Source: Hyphomicrobium sp.
GTDB lineage: Bacteria; Pseudomonadota; Alphaproteobacteria; Rhizobiales; Hyphomicrobiaceae
Length of the DNA: 64,000 nucleotides
Reading direction: 5' to 3'
NCBI GenBank assembly: GCA_021732485.1
Contig: JAKFUV010000004.1
Location: forward strand, 87,540-151,539
The notes beneath the pieces are model-generated. The model saw only the letters and a program-made list of their open reading frames with translations, did no database searches and was not told where the DNA came from. Positions within the stretch are counted from its first letter, which is position 1; each line of letters begins with the position of its first letter. This document shows positions 39,133-49,083 of this stretch, piece by piece. A program made the position numbers and the translations under genes.

Positions 39133-40155
39133 TCAGGCGATGGCGGTCGCGCCGCCTATCATTCCAGCCAGCACCGTAATTGCCGCATCCCGATCGTAGG
39201 GCTGCACCTCGCTGGTTAAAGCGCAGGCGGCTGCGAATCGACGAGCCGCCTCCCCGCTCAACGGGGGCACGCCAGCCGCGACCTGCTGCATTTCTATGAA
39301 GTCGCCATTGCAGTGCAGGGCCACGTCGGAGCCCGCAGCAATGACCGCTTCCGCTCGCGCCCGCATGGCGCCGGACAAGGCTTTCATGCTCAGATCGTCG
39401 CTCATCAGCAGACCATCGAAACCGATTTCGCCGCGAATGATGTCGCGCGTGACGCGCGCCGACGTGCTCGCGGGATTGTCGGCGTCGAGGTCAGAGAAGA
39501 CAACGTGCGCTGTCATCGCCGCCGGCAAATGCGCCAGCGCTTTGAAAGGCTCGAAATCACTGCGGCTCAACTCATCATGGACGGTGCTGACCAGCGGCAG
39601 TTCAAAATGGCTGTCGCTCATGGCCCGGCCGTGGCCCGGGATGTGCTTGATGACCGGCACGACACCGCCCGCGAGCAATCCGGCCGCGACCTCGCGGGCG
39701 AGATCGATGATCTGTGCCGGATGACGCCCGTAAGCACGATCGCCGATGATGTCGTGCGCACCGTCGACCGGGACGTCAAGGACCGGCGCACAATTCATGG
39801 TGATGCCATAGGCTGACAATTCATCGGCGGCCAGCCGCGCGACGATAAACGCCGCCTGCCGGGCTCGTACCGGATCTTCGGCGTACATGCTGGCGAACGC
39901 CGAGGCAGGAGGCAGATCGTGCGCGCCCGGCGATTTGATGCGTTGAACGCGGCCGCCCTCTTGATCGATGAGCACCAGAAAGTCATCACGGCCAACCGCA
40001 TCGCGGACTGCGGCGACGAGATTGGCGAGACGCGTGTGGTCAGGCACGTTACGACGGAAAAGAATGAGCCCGGCAGGCTGGCTGGCGCGAAAAAAGTCGC
40101 GCTCGCCATCTGTAAGTGTTGGCCCAGAAAGGCCTGCAATGAAGGCAGCCGTCAT
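39133..40155 (-). CDS. nagZ: Beta-N-acetylhexosaminidase NagZ
   Basis: NagZ (GH3) removes GlcNAc from muropeptides in peptidoglycan recycling. The 340-residue product has 'LILFRRNV', 'LIDQEGGRVQRI', the catalytic loop 'KHIPGHGRAMSDSH' and 'FDGLLMSDDLSMKAL', all typical. Normal length. It lies between the SPOR protein and scpA. Confidence 0.95.
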   Translation of the reverse strand: MTAAFIAGLSGPTLTDGERDFFRASQPAGLILFRRNVPDHTRLANLVAAVRDAVGRDDFLVLIDQEGGRVQRIKSPGAHDLPPASAFASMYAEDPVRARQAAFIVARLAADELSAYGITMNCAPVLDVPVDGAHDIIGDRAYGRHPAQIIDLAREVAAGLLAGGVVPVIKHIPGHGRAMSDSHFELPLVSTVHDELSRSDFEPFKALAHLPAAMTAHVVFSDLDADNPASTSARVTRDIIRGEIGFDGLLMSDDLSMKALSGAMRARAEAVIAAGSDVALHCNGDFIEMQQVAAGVPPLSGEAARRFAAACALTSEVQPYDRDAAITVLAGMIGGATAIA

Positions 40156-40192
40156 GATCGAACAGTAATGGCAAGCACGGCGACGCGCCGCA

Positions 40193-42034
40193 TCAGTACG
40201 ATGTCACCCAGCAATCGCTGTAGCCCTGAGCCTTGAGCTGCGTACACAACGAACTAGCCTGCTCGCGAGATGCCGGCGGCCCGACAACCAAACGATGATA
40301 GGCGCCCTTGGTGCCGAGATTAGCCTCCGCGACGTCCGGCGTTTTGCCAGTCAGCGCTGACGCATACTTTTGTTGCATGTCTGCAAACCGCTTCAATGCA
40401 TCCATCCGGCTGCTTGATGAGCGCGGCACGGATGCCAGCACCGCGACGTAGCCACTCGCGCCACCTGTTGCAACCGATGCTGGCGCGGCGACGGCCGCCA
40501 CAGGTGGGGCCCCGGCGGCCGGATTAAACGCGTCAGACGGTGTTGTCGGGGTGAACGCCGCGACTTTTTTCGCCACCGGCTTCGGCGCCGGTTTCACCGC
40601 AACGGCTGCCTCGGCGGATGTTGCTCGCTCCGTCGCGGCAAAGGTTTTGACGGCCAATTCACGATCGGATGCGTCGTCGACGCTGCCGGTCGCCGTGGGC
40701 GCCGGTTGCGGCGGCGTGAGCGTTGCCACGGCCACGGGTCGTGATGGCGCAGCGGCCGCCGTATTCACCACCTGAGCCGCTGCGGCGGCCTGGGCGCCAA
40801 AGGCATCGACGACGGTGAGCCCCGGTACGCCGCTGTCTGTCGTCGCGACCGAAACCGCCGGTGCCTGGATGCTGCCGTCGCGGCCGACTACCAGGGTTGA
40901 TACTTTGCGCGTGCCGCTCGCACTTGTGTCAGGCTCTGCTGCGTCAGCGCTTGCCGTCTCAGTCGCAGCGGCGCCACCGCCTGCTGCCACGGCCGCGCTC
41001 CCATCTCCCATACGGCCCATGATCTTACTATCCGAGTGGGCAAATTGCTTGCCGCCGACGTCGGCCGGTTTGGTCCTTGAAGGGGCTTCAGCGCTTTTAA
41101 TGACGGGAGGTGAGCCCGATCCCGGTTCACCGAGGAACGTCTTATAGCCAAACGCCAAGCCACCGCCGACCATAATGGCACCCGCCAGCGCGGCGACGAT
41201 CATCAGCGGCCGGCGAATGCGCGACGGCTCTTCGTATTCATAGTCCTGGTCATCTTCGCCATACGCGGGATCCAAGTCGCCCCCAGCGGCTTGGGCAAAG
41301 CCAAACTCGTCGACAGGCTGATGGTGGGCCTCGGCATTATAACCGCCGGTATTCGCATGCTGCTGCCAATCCGCCCGCATCGGCGCCGGTTCGGGCGCGC
41401 CATAGGCCGGACGATCAATGCCGCGATACCCACCGAAATCCGCCGGCGCAGCACCTTGTGCCGTCTGGGGCGTATAACCGCGCGCGTCTGGATGGTGCGC
41501 GGCGTGTTGAGCGCTCCATTGCGGTGCGGGTTGAGCATACTGCCCACCGAATGGTCCAGCTGGAGCGCGTGAGGGTTGCGAAGGCGGTGCATATCCAGCC
41601 TGTGGCGCTTGCGCTTGTGGTCGTGGTTGCGACGGCGGCACATACGGCTGGAATTGCGGGGCATAGGCATCAGGTGCGCCGTAACCGGCCGGAGCCGGCG
41701 TCTGCGGATAAGTCCGAGCGCCGTTGGCCGCACCATTGGGCGCTGCTGGATAGGCCTGCCCACCATACGACCCGGTTTCGCTCACATCCCAGCCTGGATG
41801 ACGAGCCGCCTGCGGTGCGGCGCTGGTCTGCTGCTGACGCGGCGGCTGGCCCCACGTTGCCTCGCTCGGACGCTGATGCGCCGCATTGTCTGGAAACCCA
41901 CCCTGCCCAGCACCATAACCCTGCTGGCCGTAACCGCCTGCGGGCGCGAGATCGTGTTCCTGGCCCGCGACCGCCGGCGAGCGAGGTTGTGTCCAACCGC
42001 CGTTCTGACCTGGAAACCCCTTAGCCGACGACAT
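40193..42034 (-). CDS. SPOR domain-containing membrane protein
   Basis: The 613-residue product has a long, disordered Gln/Pro/Gly/Tyr/Ala-rich cytoplasmic region (about 1-270), one transmembrane segment ('LMIVAALAGAIMVGGGLAFGY', acidic region before), an Ala/Val-rich linker and a C-terminal SPOR domain ('GYVAVLASVPRSSSSRMDAL' to 'CWVTSY'). SPOR domains bind denuded peptidoglycan at division sites. The argS-SPOR-nagZ-scpA order is conserved in Rhizobiales. Confidence 0.9.
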   Translation of the reverse strand: MSSAKGFPGQNGGWTQPRSPAVAGQEHDLAPAGGYGQQGYGAGQGGFPDNAAHQRPSEATWGQPPRQQQTSAAPQAARHPGWDVSETGSYGGQAYPAAPNGAANGARTYPQTPAPAGYGAPDAYAPQFQPYVPPSQPRPQAQAPQAGYAPPSQPSRAPAGPFGGQYAQPAPQWSAQHAAHHPDARGYTPQTAQGAAPADFGGYRGIDRPAYGAPEPAPMRADWQQHANTGGYNAEAHHQPVDEFGFAQAAGGDLDPAYGEDDQDYEYEEPSRIRRPLMIVAALAGAIMVGGGLAFGYKTFLGEPGSGSPPVIKSAEAPSRTKPADVGGKQFAHSDSKIMGRMGDGSAAVAAGGGAAATETASADAAEPDTSASGTRKVSTLVVGRDGSIQAPAVSVATTDSGVPGLTVVDAFGAQAAAAAQVVNTAAAAPSRPVAVATLTPPQPAPTATGSVDDASDRELAVKTFAATERATSAEAAVAVKPAPKPVAKKVAAFTPTTPSDAFNPAAGAPPVAAVAAPASVATGGASGYVAVLASVPRSSSSRMDALKRFADMQQKYASALTGKTPDVAEANLGTKGAYHRLVVGPPASREQASSLCTQLKAQGYSDCWVTSY

Positions 42035-42126
42035 TGCCCGTATCCCTCAAACTGGTCGACATCCCTCGCGACGCTTGTCCAGACGGCGCCATCCGCGCAA
42101 CATTTGGACCGCTTCGAATCGCGACT

Positions 42127-43887
42127 TTAGCGCATCGCGTCTGGCGCCTCGACGCCAAGTACTTTCAGTCCCGAGTTTATCACCGTCTTTGTCGCGGCAA
42201 CCAGCGCCAAACGCGCAGAAGTCGCAACCCCGTCATTTGATTGAATAAATCTCAAATGTGGCGAATCGTTGCCACGACTCCATTGGCCGTGCAGCGCACT
42301 GGCGAGGTCGTACAAGTAGAAGGCAAGCCGGTGAGGTTCATGCGACGTCGCCGCGCCTTCAATCAATCGCGGAAACGCACCAAGCCGTCGGATGAGATCA
42401 AGCTCGCCCGCATCCGTAAGGCTTGAAAGGTCGGCTTTCGCCAAAGTACCGAGCGACGTGTCGAGGCCCGGCATCTGCTCGCTAACGTTGCGAAACACGC
42501 TTGCAACGCGGGCGTGCGCGTACTGCACATAGAAAACCGGGTTGTCCTTCGACTGCTCGGTGACCTTGGCGAAATCGAAATCCAGCGTCTCTTGATTCTT
42601 GCGATACAGCATCATGAAGCGCACCGGATCGCGCCCGACTTCGTCAACGACGTCACGCAAGGTGACAAACGTGCCGGCTCGTTTCGACATCTTGAACGGT
42701 TCACCAGCGCGAAACAGGCGCACGAGTTGGACGACCTTAACATCGAGATCAGCTTTATTGTCCGAGAGCGCTGCGACCGCAGCCTTCATGCGCGAAATGT
42801 AACCGATGTGGTCGGCACCAAAGACGTTGATCAGATGCCGGAAGCCGCGTTGCAGTTTATCGTAGTGATAAGCGACATCGCCGGCGAAGTACGTGTAGCT
42901 GCCGTCAGACTTTTGGAGTGCACGATCCTCGTCGTCGCCGAAGGCCGTCGACTTGAACAACGTCTGCGTGCGATCCTCCCACTCGCGATCGTTATGGCCT
43001 TTTGGCTTTTCGAGCTGGCCTTCGTAGATCAATCCTTTGGCGCGCAAGGTATCGATGGCGGCGCGCACGCTGTCGCGGCCATCCTTTATGAGTGAGGCTT
43101 CGGAAAAAAACATATCGTGGCGGATGTTCAGTGCCGCGAGATCATCGCGGATCATGTCCATCATTTTGTCGATGGTGAAGGCGCGGACATCGGCCAGCCA
43201 ATCGCTTTCCGGCCGATCGCGCCATGCTGGCCCGAACTTTTCAGCCAGCGCCGCGCCGACAGGCTTTAAATAATCGCCCGGATAAAGGCCTTCCGGGATA
43301 TCTCCGATGTCTTCGCCGAGCGCCTCGCGATAGCGAAGAAACGCGGACCGCGCTAGCACATTCACCTGACCACCCGCGTCGTTGATGTAGTACTCGCGCG
43401 TCACGTCGTACCCGGCAAAGTCCAGAAGATTTGCCAGCGCATCACCGAACACCGCGCCCCGACAATGGCCGACGTGCATTGGCCCGGTCGGATTGGCCGA
43501 CACGTATTCGAGATTGAGTTTATCGCCCTTGGAGGCACCGCTCGCACCAAAGCCATCGCCCTCGATCAAGATGGTGCGCACGAGGTCGTGCCAGACGACG
43601 GGCTTGAATGTGATGTTGAGAAAGCCCGGCCCGGCGATGTCGATTTTGCCGATGTCGTCTGCCGCATCGAGTTTGCTTTTCAAGGCTTCGGCAATCTCGC
43701 GCGGTTTCATCTTCGCTGGTTTGGCAAGCACGAGCGCGGCATTGACCGCCACATCGCCGTGGGCCTCGTCGCGCGGGGCTTCGGCATCGATCTGCGGCAC
43801 GATGAGATCAGCAGGCAGCACGCCGTCGCGCTTCAAAGCGTCAATGGCGGCGATCACTCGGCCTTCGACAACGGAAAAAATGTTCAT
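42127..43887 (-). CDS. argS: Arginine-tRNA ligase
   Basis: The 586-residue class I synthetase has the HIGH motif as '[14 protein letters not shown]' and KMSK as '[13 protein letters not shown]'. The N-terminal Add1-type domain and C-terminal anticodon-binding domain are present. ATG 43887 is chosen because the family begins 'MNIF..' and a GGGA lies upstream; an earlier ATG at 43950 would add 21 residues. It follows dgt by about 85 bp. Confidence 0.95.
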   Translation of the reverse strand: MNIFSVVEGRVIAAIDALKRDGVLPADLIVPQIDAEAPRDEAHGDVAVNAALVLAKPAKMKPREIAEALKSKLDAADDIGKIDIAGPGFLNITFKPVVWHDLVRTILIEGDGFGASGASKGDKLNLEYVSANPTGPMHVGHCRGAVFGDALANLLDFAGYDVTREYYINDAGGQVNVLARSAFLRYREALGEDIGDIPEGLYPGDYLKPVGAALAEKFGPAWRDRPESDWLADVRAFTIDKMMDMIRDDLAALNIRHDMFFSEASLIKDGRDSVRAAIDTLRAKGLIYEGQLEKPKGHNDREWEDRTQTLFKSTAFGDDEDRALQKSDGSYTYFAGDVAYHYDKLQRGFRHLINVFGADHIGYISRMKAAVAALSDNKADLDVKVVQLVRLFRAGEPFKMSKRAGTFVTLRDVVDEVGRDPVRFMMLYRKNQETLDFDFAKVTEQSKDNPVFYVQYAHARVASVFRNVSEQMPGLDTSLGTLAKADLSSLTDAGELDLIRRLGAFPRLIEGAATSHEPHRLAFYLYDLASALHGQWSRGNDSPHLRFIQSNDGVATSARLALVAATKTVINSGLKVLGVEAPDAMR

Positions 43888-43971
43888 GTTCGTCCCGGGA
43901 AATATTTGATCCGCCACAGTCGAAGAATGTGCGGTGAAGGCCCAAGTCACCGCCGCATAGCGTGTCGCGCC

Positions 43972-45204
43972 CTAGCGTAGATCGGGTGTGGCGTCAAACA
44001 AGCGGCGATGTTCGGCAATGGCGTAGCGGTCGGTCTGGCCTGCAAGATAGTCGGCGGCCAACCGTGCTTGCTGGCGCTCGTTCAGCGGGCGCATCAGCGC
44101 TATCCAGGCAGCGGGCAAAGCGTCGCGTTCCGAAAGATCGCGATAGCGGCCTAGCAAATCCGTGACGATCCGCTCAGCGCTTTGCATGACCTGAAGGACG
44201 CGAGGATGATGATAGACGCGGGCAAACAGATAGCTCTTCAGGGCCGCCAAATCGCGCGCGACTGGCGCTGAAAACGCAACCGTCGCGCTGCCGGCTGCGC
44301 GAATGTCGTCGGGCGAAGTCGGCGCCAAGGCTGCCAGACGAGTTCGGCTCTCAACAACGACGTCGGCAATCATCACGGTGATCATGCGCCGCGTCACGGC
44401 ATAAATCGCGCGGGTGATGTCCGACGTGCCGGACCGAGCGGCCTGCTCAGCCAATGGTCCGGCGAAGGGCGCGTCGGCCAAATCGTCGAGCGTGAGCAAC
44501 CCGGCGCGCAAGCCATCGTCGACGTCGTGCGAGAGATAGGCGATATCGTCAGCGAGGCTCGCGACCTGTGCCTCAGCCGACGCCCACGATTTCAGTTCAA
44601 GCGGCTGCCACGCCTCGATCCGCTGGACGACTTTCGCCACCGGATGTGCCGGATCGAGCACCGGACCATTGTGCTTCACGAGACCCTCGATCATTTCCCA
44701 CGTCAAATTCAAGCCGTCGAATTCGGCGTACTTGCGCTCGAGCGTCGTCACCACCCTCACCGACTGCGCATTATGATCAAAGCCGCCGAAGGCGCGCATG
44801 GCGCCATCGAGGGCCCGCTCGCCTGCGTGCCCAAAAGGCGAATGCCCAAGATCGTGGGCCAGCGCCAGCGCTTCGGCCAGATCTTCATCCAGACGCAACT
44901 GCCGGGCGATGGTGCGGGCAATTTGCGCCACTTCCAGCGAGTGGGTTAATCGGCTGCGAAAATGATCGCCCTCGTGGAACACAAAGACCTGCGTCTTGTA
45001 GGTCAAACGGCGGAAGGCGCTGGCATGCAAAATGCGATCGCGGTCCCGCTGGAACGGACTACGTGTTGGGCACGGCGCCTCATCGAAAAGGCGTCCACGC
45101 GAGGCGATGGCGCTGGCCGCATAGTGGCCCAACGCGCGCTCGCCCGGCGTCAGGCTGGCGCCATAGTCAGCGCCAGTCGCGGCTGATATGTCTTGTTGGG
45201 CCAT
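43972..45204 (-). CDS. dgt: Deoxyguanosinetriphosphate triphosphohydrolase-like protein
   Basis: The HD-domain enzyme hydrolyses dNTPs to deoxynucleoside and triphosphate. The 410-residue product has 'TRSPFQRDRDRILHASAFRRL', the first metal-binding His in 'RLTHSLEVAQIA' and the HD pair in 'ALAHDLGHSPFGHAGE'. It is the shorter (type 2) form. The start is uncertain: ATG 45204 or 45234, neither with a good ribosome site. It diverges from the A-type Fe-S carrier gene. Confidence 0.9.
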   Translation of the reverse strand: MAQQDISAATGADYGASLTPGERALGHYAASAIASRGRLFDEAPCPTRSPFQRDRDRILHASAFRRLTYKTQVFVFHEGDHFRSRLTHSLEVAQIARTIARQLRLDEDLAEALALAHDLGHSPFGHAGERALDGAMRAFGGFDHNAQSVRVVTTLERKYAEFDGLNLTWEMIEGLVKHNGPVLDPAHPVAKVVQRIEAWQPLELKSWASAEAQVASLADDIAYLSHDVDDGLRAGLLTLDDLADAPFAGPLAEQAARSGTSDITRAIYAVTRRMITVMIADVVVESRTRLAALAPTSPDDIRAAGSATVAFSAPVARDLAALKSYLFARVYHHPRVLQVMQSAERIVTDLLGRYRDLSERDALPAAWIALMRPLNERQQARLAADYLAGQTDRYAIAEHRRLFDATPDLR

Positions 45205-45265
45205 GGCAAGATTATCCGAGAACCGGCGCGCCATTCAGCGCATTTTCAATATCTTAAAGCATGAT

Positions 45266-45277
45266 TGCATCGATGCA
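45266..45277. promoter_or_regulatory. 12-bp perfect palindrome between dgt and the Fe-S carrier gene
   Basis: TGCATCGATGCA is a perfect palindrome centred in the divergent intergenic region, just upstream of a candidate promoter. It may bind a dimeric regulator; no family is assigned. Confidence 0.35.
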
Positions 45278-45288
45278 GCGCCACGCAT

Positions 45289-45316
45289 TTGACTTCGCGC
45301 CGAGCATGCCTATCTG
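45289..45316 (+). promoter_or_regulatory. Candidate sigma-70-type promoter of the Fe-S carrier gene
   Basis: TTGACT (45289-45294) and TATCTG (45311-45316) are separated by 16 bases, about 40 bases before the start codon. Confidence 0.45.
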
Positions 45317-45355
45317 TTAGTGTCATGTCGCGCTAGCTGACGCCTGCACATTAGA

Positions 45356-45709
45356 TTGAGTGAACCATTGACCCCGATCGCCCCAACCGCCGTTTCTTTG
45401 ACCGAACGCGCTGCCAAGCGAATCGCCGAAATCGCCTCCGGCGATCCAGCGACACCCCTTCTGCGCGTGACCGTGGAGGGCGGCGGCTGCTCAGGCTTTC
45501 AATATAAATTCAATCTTGTCGCTGACCGCGCCGGCGATGATCTGGTCATCGAAAAATCTGGCGCCACGTTGCTGATCGATCCGGTCTCGGTGCAGTACAT
45601 GGAAGGCGCAGAAATCGATTTCGTCGATGACCTGATCGGTGCAGCCTTCAAGATCAATAACCCAATCGCCTCCTCAGCGTGCGGATGTGGAACGAGCTTC
45701 TCGATCTAG
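45356..45709 (+). CDS. erpA: A-type iron-sulfur cluster carrier (ErpA/IscA family)
   Basis: The 117-residue product keeps the three cluster-binding cysteines: 'GGGCSGFQY' and 'SSACGCGTSFSI'. A-type carriers hand Fe-S clusters to target proteins. A start at TTG 45356 is used; a second TTG at 45368 is also possible and there is no ATG. The dgt-erpA arrangement is usual in alphaproteobacteria. Assigning ErpA rather than IscA is based on context only. Confidence 0.9.
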   Translation: MSEPLTPIAPTAVSLTERAAKRIAEIASGDPATPLLRVTVEGGGCSGFQYKFNLVADRAGDDLVIEKSGATLLIDPVSVQYMEGAEIDFVDDLIGAAFKINNPIASSACGCGTSFSI

Positions 45710-45727
45710 TCTGACGCCGTCGAACGG

Positions 45728-46006
45728 ATGTCGCCGATGCCGCGTGTTGTATTTGCAGCAGCCCTGCAACGCCATGTCCCAGCGCCGCCCGTAACCGTCG
45801 ATGGCGCCTGTGTTCGCGATGTCCTCGAAGCCGCCTTGGTACTCACGCCACGGTTGCGCGGCTATATTCTCGACGATCAATCGCATCTGCGCAAACACAT
45901 GTCGGTCTACGTCGATGGCGTCGCCATCCGCGACCGAACCGAATTGTCCGAGGCCGTGGCGCACAGCAGCGAAATCTATGTCTTGCAAGCGCTGTCGGGC
46001 GGCTGA
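45728..46006 (+). CDS. MoaD/ThiS family ubiquitin-like protein
   Basis: The 92-residue product has a beta-grasp pattern ('PRVVFAAALQRHV', 'VRDVLEAALVLTPRLRGYILDD', 'HMSVYVDGVAIRD') and ends in '..LSGG', the di-glycine tail needed for activation by an E1-like enzyme. Such proteins act as sulfur carriers or modifiers. No moa, thi or E1 gene is nearby. It is followed 46 bp later by a beta-propeller protein. Two starts, ATG 45728 or 45737, are possible. Confidence 0.85.
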   Translation: MSPMPRVVFAAALQRHVPAPPVTVDGACVRDVLEAALVLTPRLRGYILDDQSHLRKHMSVYVDGVAIRDRTELSEAVAHSSEIYVLQALSGG

Positions 46007-46052
46007 CAGCATTCTAACGCTGCGCTAACATCTTCGCTTGGCAGGAGACGCG

Positions 46053-47165
46053 ATGATGGCACTCCAGATTTTGGCGGCAACGCGCAAAGGCCTTTTCACG
46101 CTCGAAGCAGACGGCCCATCGTGGCGGATAGCGCGCGTCGATTTTCTCGGCGACAATTGCTCGATGGTGCTCGTGGACAAGCGCAGCGGCGCCACCTATG
46201 CCGCTCTTGAGCACGGCCACTTCGGCGTCAAATTGCACCGGCGCGAGGCCGGGCAGACAGCGTTCGAGGAAATCGCCGCGCCAGCTTTTCCACCCAAGCC
46301 CGAAGGCCTCATCGACACCGACGGCTTCGGCAAACCCATTCCCTGGACGACGTTGAAAATCTGGGCGCTTGAAACCGGCGGCGTCAACGAGCCGGGACTA
46401 CTTTGGTGCGGTACGATTCCGGGCGCGCTGTTTCGATCGCGAAATCACGGCGCATCATGGGAGCTGGTCCGGCCCCTGTGGGATGAGCCAAAACGGCAGA
46501 AATGGTTTGGCGGCGGCGCCGATCTTCCCGGCATTCATTCGATTTTGGTCGATCCGCGCGATGACAAGGTCGTCAGGCTCGGCATCTCATGCGGTGGGGT
46601 CTGGGTGACGCGCGACGGCGGCGAAAGCTTCGCCAACGAAGGCAACGGCATGTGGGCCGACCATATGCCGCCGGAAGCGATGTACGACCCCAACATTCAA
46701 GACGTGCACTGCCTCGCCCAATGCCGCGATCATCCCACGCAGCTTTGGGTCCAGCATCACAATGCCATCTTTCGATCGATCGACGACGGACAGACGTGGA
46801 CCGAATGCAAGGACGTGAAGCCGTCTGTGTTCGGTTTTGCGGTGGTCGCCCATCCGCGCCAAGCCGGCGTGGCTTGGTTCGTGCCGGCCATCAAGGACGA
46901 GCAGCGCATCCCGGTCGACGGACGCCTTGTCGTGACGCGCACGCGCGACGGTGGCGCGAGTTTCGAAACGCTTTCGAATGGGCTGCCGGAGCGCCCGGCC
47001 TACGATCTTGTTTATCGCCACGGTTTGGCGATCAGCGATGGTGGCGACGATCTGGCTTTCGCCAGCACCTGCGGCGGGTTGTGGATCTCATCCGACCAAG
47101 GTGATCACTGGGCCGAGGCGCCAATGCGGCTCCCGCCCGTCCACGCCATCCGGCTCGTCAGCTGA
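46053..47165 (+). CDS. Predicted beta-propeller protein (sialidase/sortilin-like repeats)
   Basis: The 370-residue product has BNR-like repeats with Asp-box patterns: 'FRSRNHGASWE', 'VTRDGGESF', 'FRSIDDGQTWT', 'TRTRDGGASFE' and 'ISSDQGDHWA'. It has no signal peptide, so it is probably cytoplasmic. Five such boxes suggest a six- or seven-bladed propeller. Its function is unknown; enzymes of this fold are glycosidases only in some cases. AGGAG lies 5 bases before ATG 46053. It is likely co-transcribed with the MoaD-like gene. Confidence 0.82.
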   Translation: MMALQILAATRKGLFTLEADGPSWRIARVDFLGDNCSMVLVDKRSGATYAALEHGHFGVKLHRREAGQTAFEEIAAPAFPPKPEGLIDTDGFGKPIPWTTLKIWALETGGVNEPGLLWCGTIPGALFRSRNHGASWELVRPLWDEPKRQKWFGGGADLPGIHSILVDPRDDKVVRLGISCGGVWVTRDGGESFANEGNGMWADHMPPEAMYDPNIQDVHCLAQCRDHPTQLWVQHHNAIFRSIDDGQTWTECKDVKPSVFGFAVVAHPRQAGVAWFVPAIKDEQRIPVDGRLVVTRTRDGGASFETLSNGLPERPAYDLVYRHGLAISDGGDDLAFASTCGGLWISSDQGDHWAEAPMRLPPVHAIRLVS

Positions 47166-47230
47166 CGGACGCGCGGCGAACTTAGTCCGGCAATTGCAAT
47201 CGGCGCTGGCCAGTGGCACATCTCGCCACC

Positions 47231-48010
47231 ATGAAAATCGTCACCTGGAACATCAACGGCGTCAAAGCCCGGCTCGAAGCCGCGACCGCCTATCTGCGCC
47301 AGGCGGATGCAGACGTCGTATGTTTGCAAGAAATCAAATCGGTCGACGAAGGGTTCCCGCGCGAGGCCTTTGAAGAACTCGGCTATACGGTCGCGACCCA
47401 TGGTCAGAAGGGCTTCAACGGCGTTGCCCTGTTGTCGAAAGTTGGTCTTGAGGACGTGACGCGCGGGCTTCCCGGCGAAGACGCCGATCCGCAAGCGAGA
47501 TGGATTGAAGCGCTGGTGCCGGCCGGAGCAACCATGGTCCGCGTCGCCTCGATCTATCTGCCGAACGGCAACCCCATCGGCACCGACAAATTCACCTACA
47601 AACTCGCGTGGATGCGACGCCTAGAGGCCCATACGCGCACGCGCCTCGCAGAAGAAACGCCGCTGGTGCTCGCCGGCGATTTCAACGTCATCCCCGATCG
47701 CGTCGATGCGAAACGGCCCGACGCCTGGGGTGGCGACGCCCTGTTTCAGCCGGAAAGCCGGCAAGCGTGGCGCGCCCTCACCCATCTTGGGCTGACCGAC
47801 GCGGTTCGCGCCTGCCATCCGGGGCCGGGCGTCTATACGTTCTGGGATTATCAGGCCGGCGCGTTCCAGAAGGACGACGGCATTCGCATCGATCACATTC
47901 TGCTGTCACCGCAGGCCGCCGACAGATTGGTCGAAGCCGGCGTTGATCGAGCCCCGCGCGGTGGTGAAAAACCTTCCGACCATGTGCCGGTCTGGATTGA
48001 ATTGGCGTAA
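47231..48010 (+). CDS. xthA: Exodeoxyribonuclease III
   Basis: The 259-residue endonuclease/exonuclease/phosphatase-fold enzyme acts on abasic DNA in base-excision repair. Family motifs are 'MKIVTWNINGVKARL', 'VVCLQEIKS', 'LAGDFNVIPDR' and the C-terminal 'KPSDHVPVWIEL'. ATG 47231 matches the family N-terminus though there is no strong ribosome site. It follows the beta-propeller gene by 65 bp. Confidence 0.95.
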   Translation: MKIVTWNINGVKARLEAATAYLRQADADVVCLQEIKSVDEGFPREAFEELGYTVATHGQKGFNGVALLSKVGLEDVTRGLPGEDADPQARWIEALVPAGATMVRVASIYLPNGNPIGTDKFTYKLAWMRRLEAHTRTRLAEETPLVLAGDFNVIPDRVDAKRPDAWGGDALFQPESRQAWRALTHLGLTDAVRACHPGPGVYTFWDYQAGAFQKDDGIRIDHILLSPQAADRLVEAGVDRAPRGGEKPSDHVPVWIELA

Positions 48011-48033
48011 CCGGCGCGCGCTGTGCGCACCAA

Positions 48034-49083
48034 TCAGTTCGGCGGCGCCACTGTGAAACCCGCGTCCGTTCCCTTAGGGCTTGCTGGCGGTGCAAACGAG
48101 GGCGCCGTCAATGGCGTCGAGCCGGGCACCTGCGCCGCTGTTCCCTCCGTTCTCGGCAATGTCGTGCTGCTCGCCATCGGGACCACGGGCTCGCCGTTCG
48201 CGCACGCCCGCTCTGGTTCCACCGATAGATCCGCCAAACCATCGTGATCGGGCTCTGCCACCGGGCTGCGCCCGTAGCGCTCGTGCCAATCGGCAACCCG
48301 GCCTGTGGCCTGCTGGCGGACACCTTCACCGGCATTGCAGTAGATGTTCTGGTAAATATCGGCGATCCAGACACGTTCGTGAGGCGGCGCATTGGCCAGC
48401 GCCACATCAATCAGATTGAGCGCCGTCGGCTGGTCCTTGGTGACGAATTTTCCGCGCCAAAGAAGGTCGGCCAAAAAGGCTTGGGCACCCGGATGGCCCT
48501 TACGCGACAGGCGCGATAGCCAGTGCCGTCCAATCTCGATCTTTGATGAGGGATCGACGGTTGAACCCATCGATATGTCTGGGCCCTCGCCGCGCAACAG
48601 AACCTTGGCCAATTCAAACTGCGCGTCTTCGTTGTTGAAGAACAGCGCGGCTTTTTGCAGTGCCCGATCGGCTGCATCGACATTCGGCACCAGTTTCGCC
48701 TCGGGCAGGCCCCGGCGCAGATAACTCGATAGTGCGGTCAACGAGGCGGCTGCAATCGGTGCCACGTTGTCGTCATCGGCGTCGACATTGCCGAGATCGT
48801 CGGCCAGTCCACGGAACAGCTGATAGGCTTTGGGATGGTCGGTATACGCGCCTTCATTATCGGCATAGATGCGCGCCAGATAGTAGCGTGCCAACACCGG
48901 GTCGGAGGTCTTGACGGCTTCGAGCGCCGGCACGGCAATTTCATAAAAGCCGCCGTTATAGGCCGAAATCCCTTGCTTCAAGGCGTCTTCGGGCGACCGG
49001 AACGTTACGCCAGCCGCAGCGGCGGATGCCGCCACAGCCGTCAACGCCAGCAATCCCGCGCAAGCTTGCTTAAATATCCGCAT
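48034..49083 (-). CDS. ExoR-like Sel1/TPR repeat protein
   Basis: The 349-residue product has a signal peptide (1 to about 24, ending 'AAAAG'), then alpha-helical Sel1-like repeats ('[15 protein letters not shown]', '[16 protein letters not shown]', '[15 protein letters not shown]', '[14 protein letters not shown]') and a Pro-rich C-terminal tail. This resembles ExoR of rhizobia, a periplasmic negative regulator of exopolysaccharide synthesis through ExoS/ChvI. The start overlaps the ilvD stop by 14 bp. No exoS/chvI genes are in the window, so the role is inferred. Confidence 0.75.
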   Translation of the reverse strand: MRIFKQACAGLLALTAVAASAAAAGVTFRSPEDALKQGISAYNGGFYEIAVPALEAVKTSDPVLARYYLARIYADNEGAYTDHPKAYQLFRGLADDLGNVDADDDNVAPIAAASLTALSSYLRRGLPEAKLVPNVDAADRALQKAALFFNNEDAQFELAKVLLRGEGPDISMGSTVDPSSKIEIGRHWLSRLSRKGHPGAQAFLADLLWRGKFVTKDQPTALNLIDVALANAPPHERVWIADIYQNIYCNAGEGVRQQATGRVADWHERYGRSPVAEPDHDGLADLSVEPERACANGEPVVPMASSTTLPRTEGTAAQVPGSTPLTAPSFAPPASPKGTDAGFTVAPPN

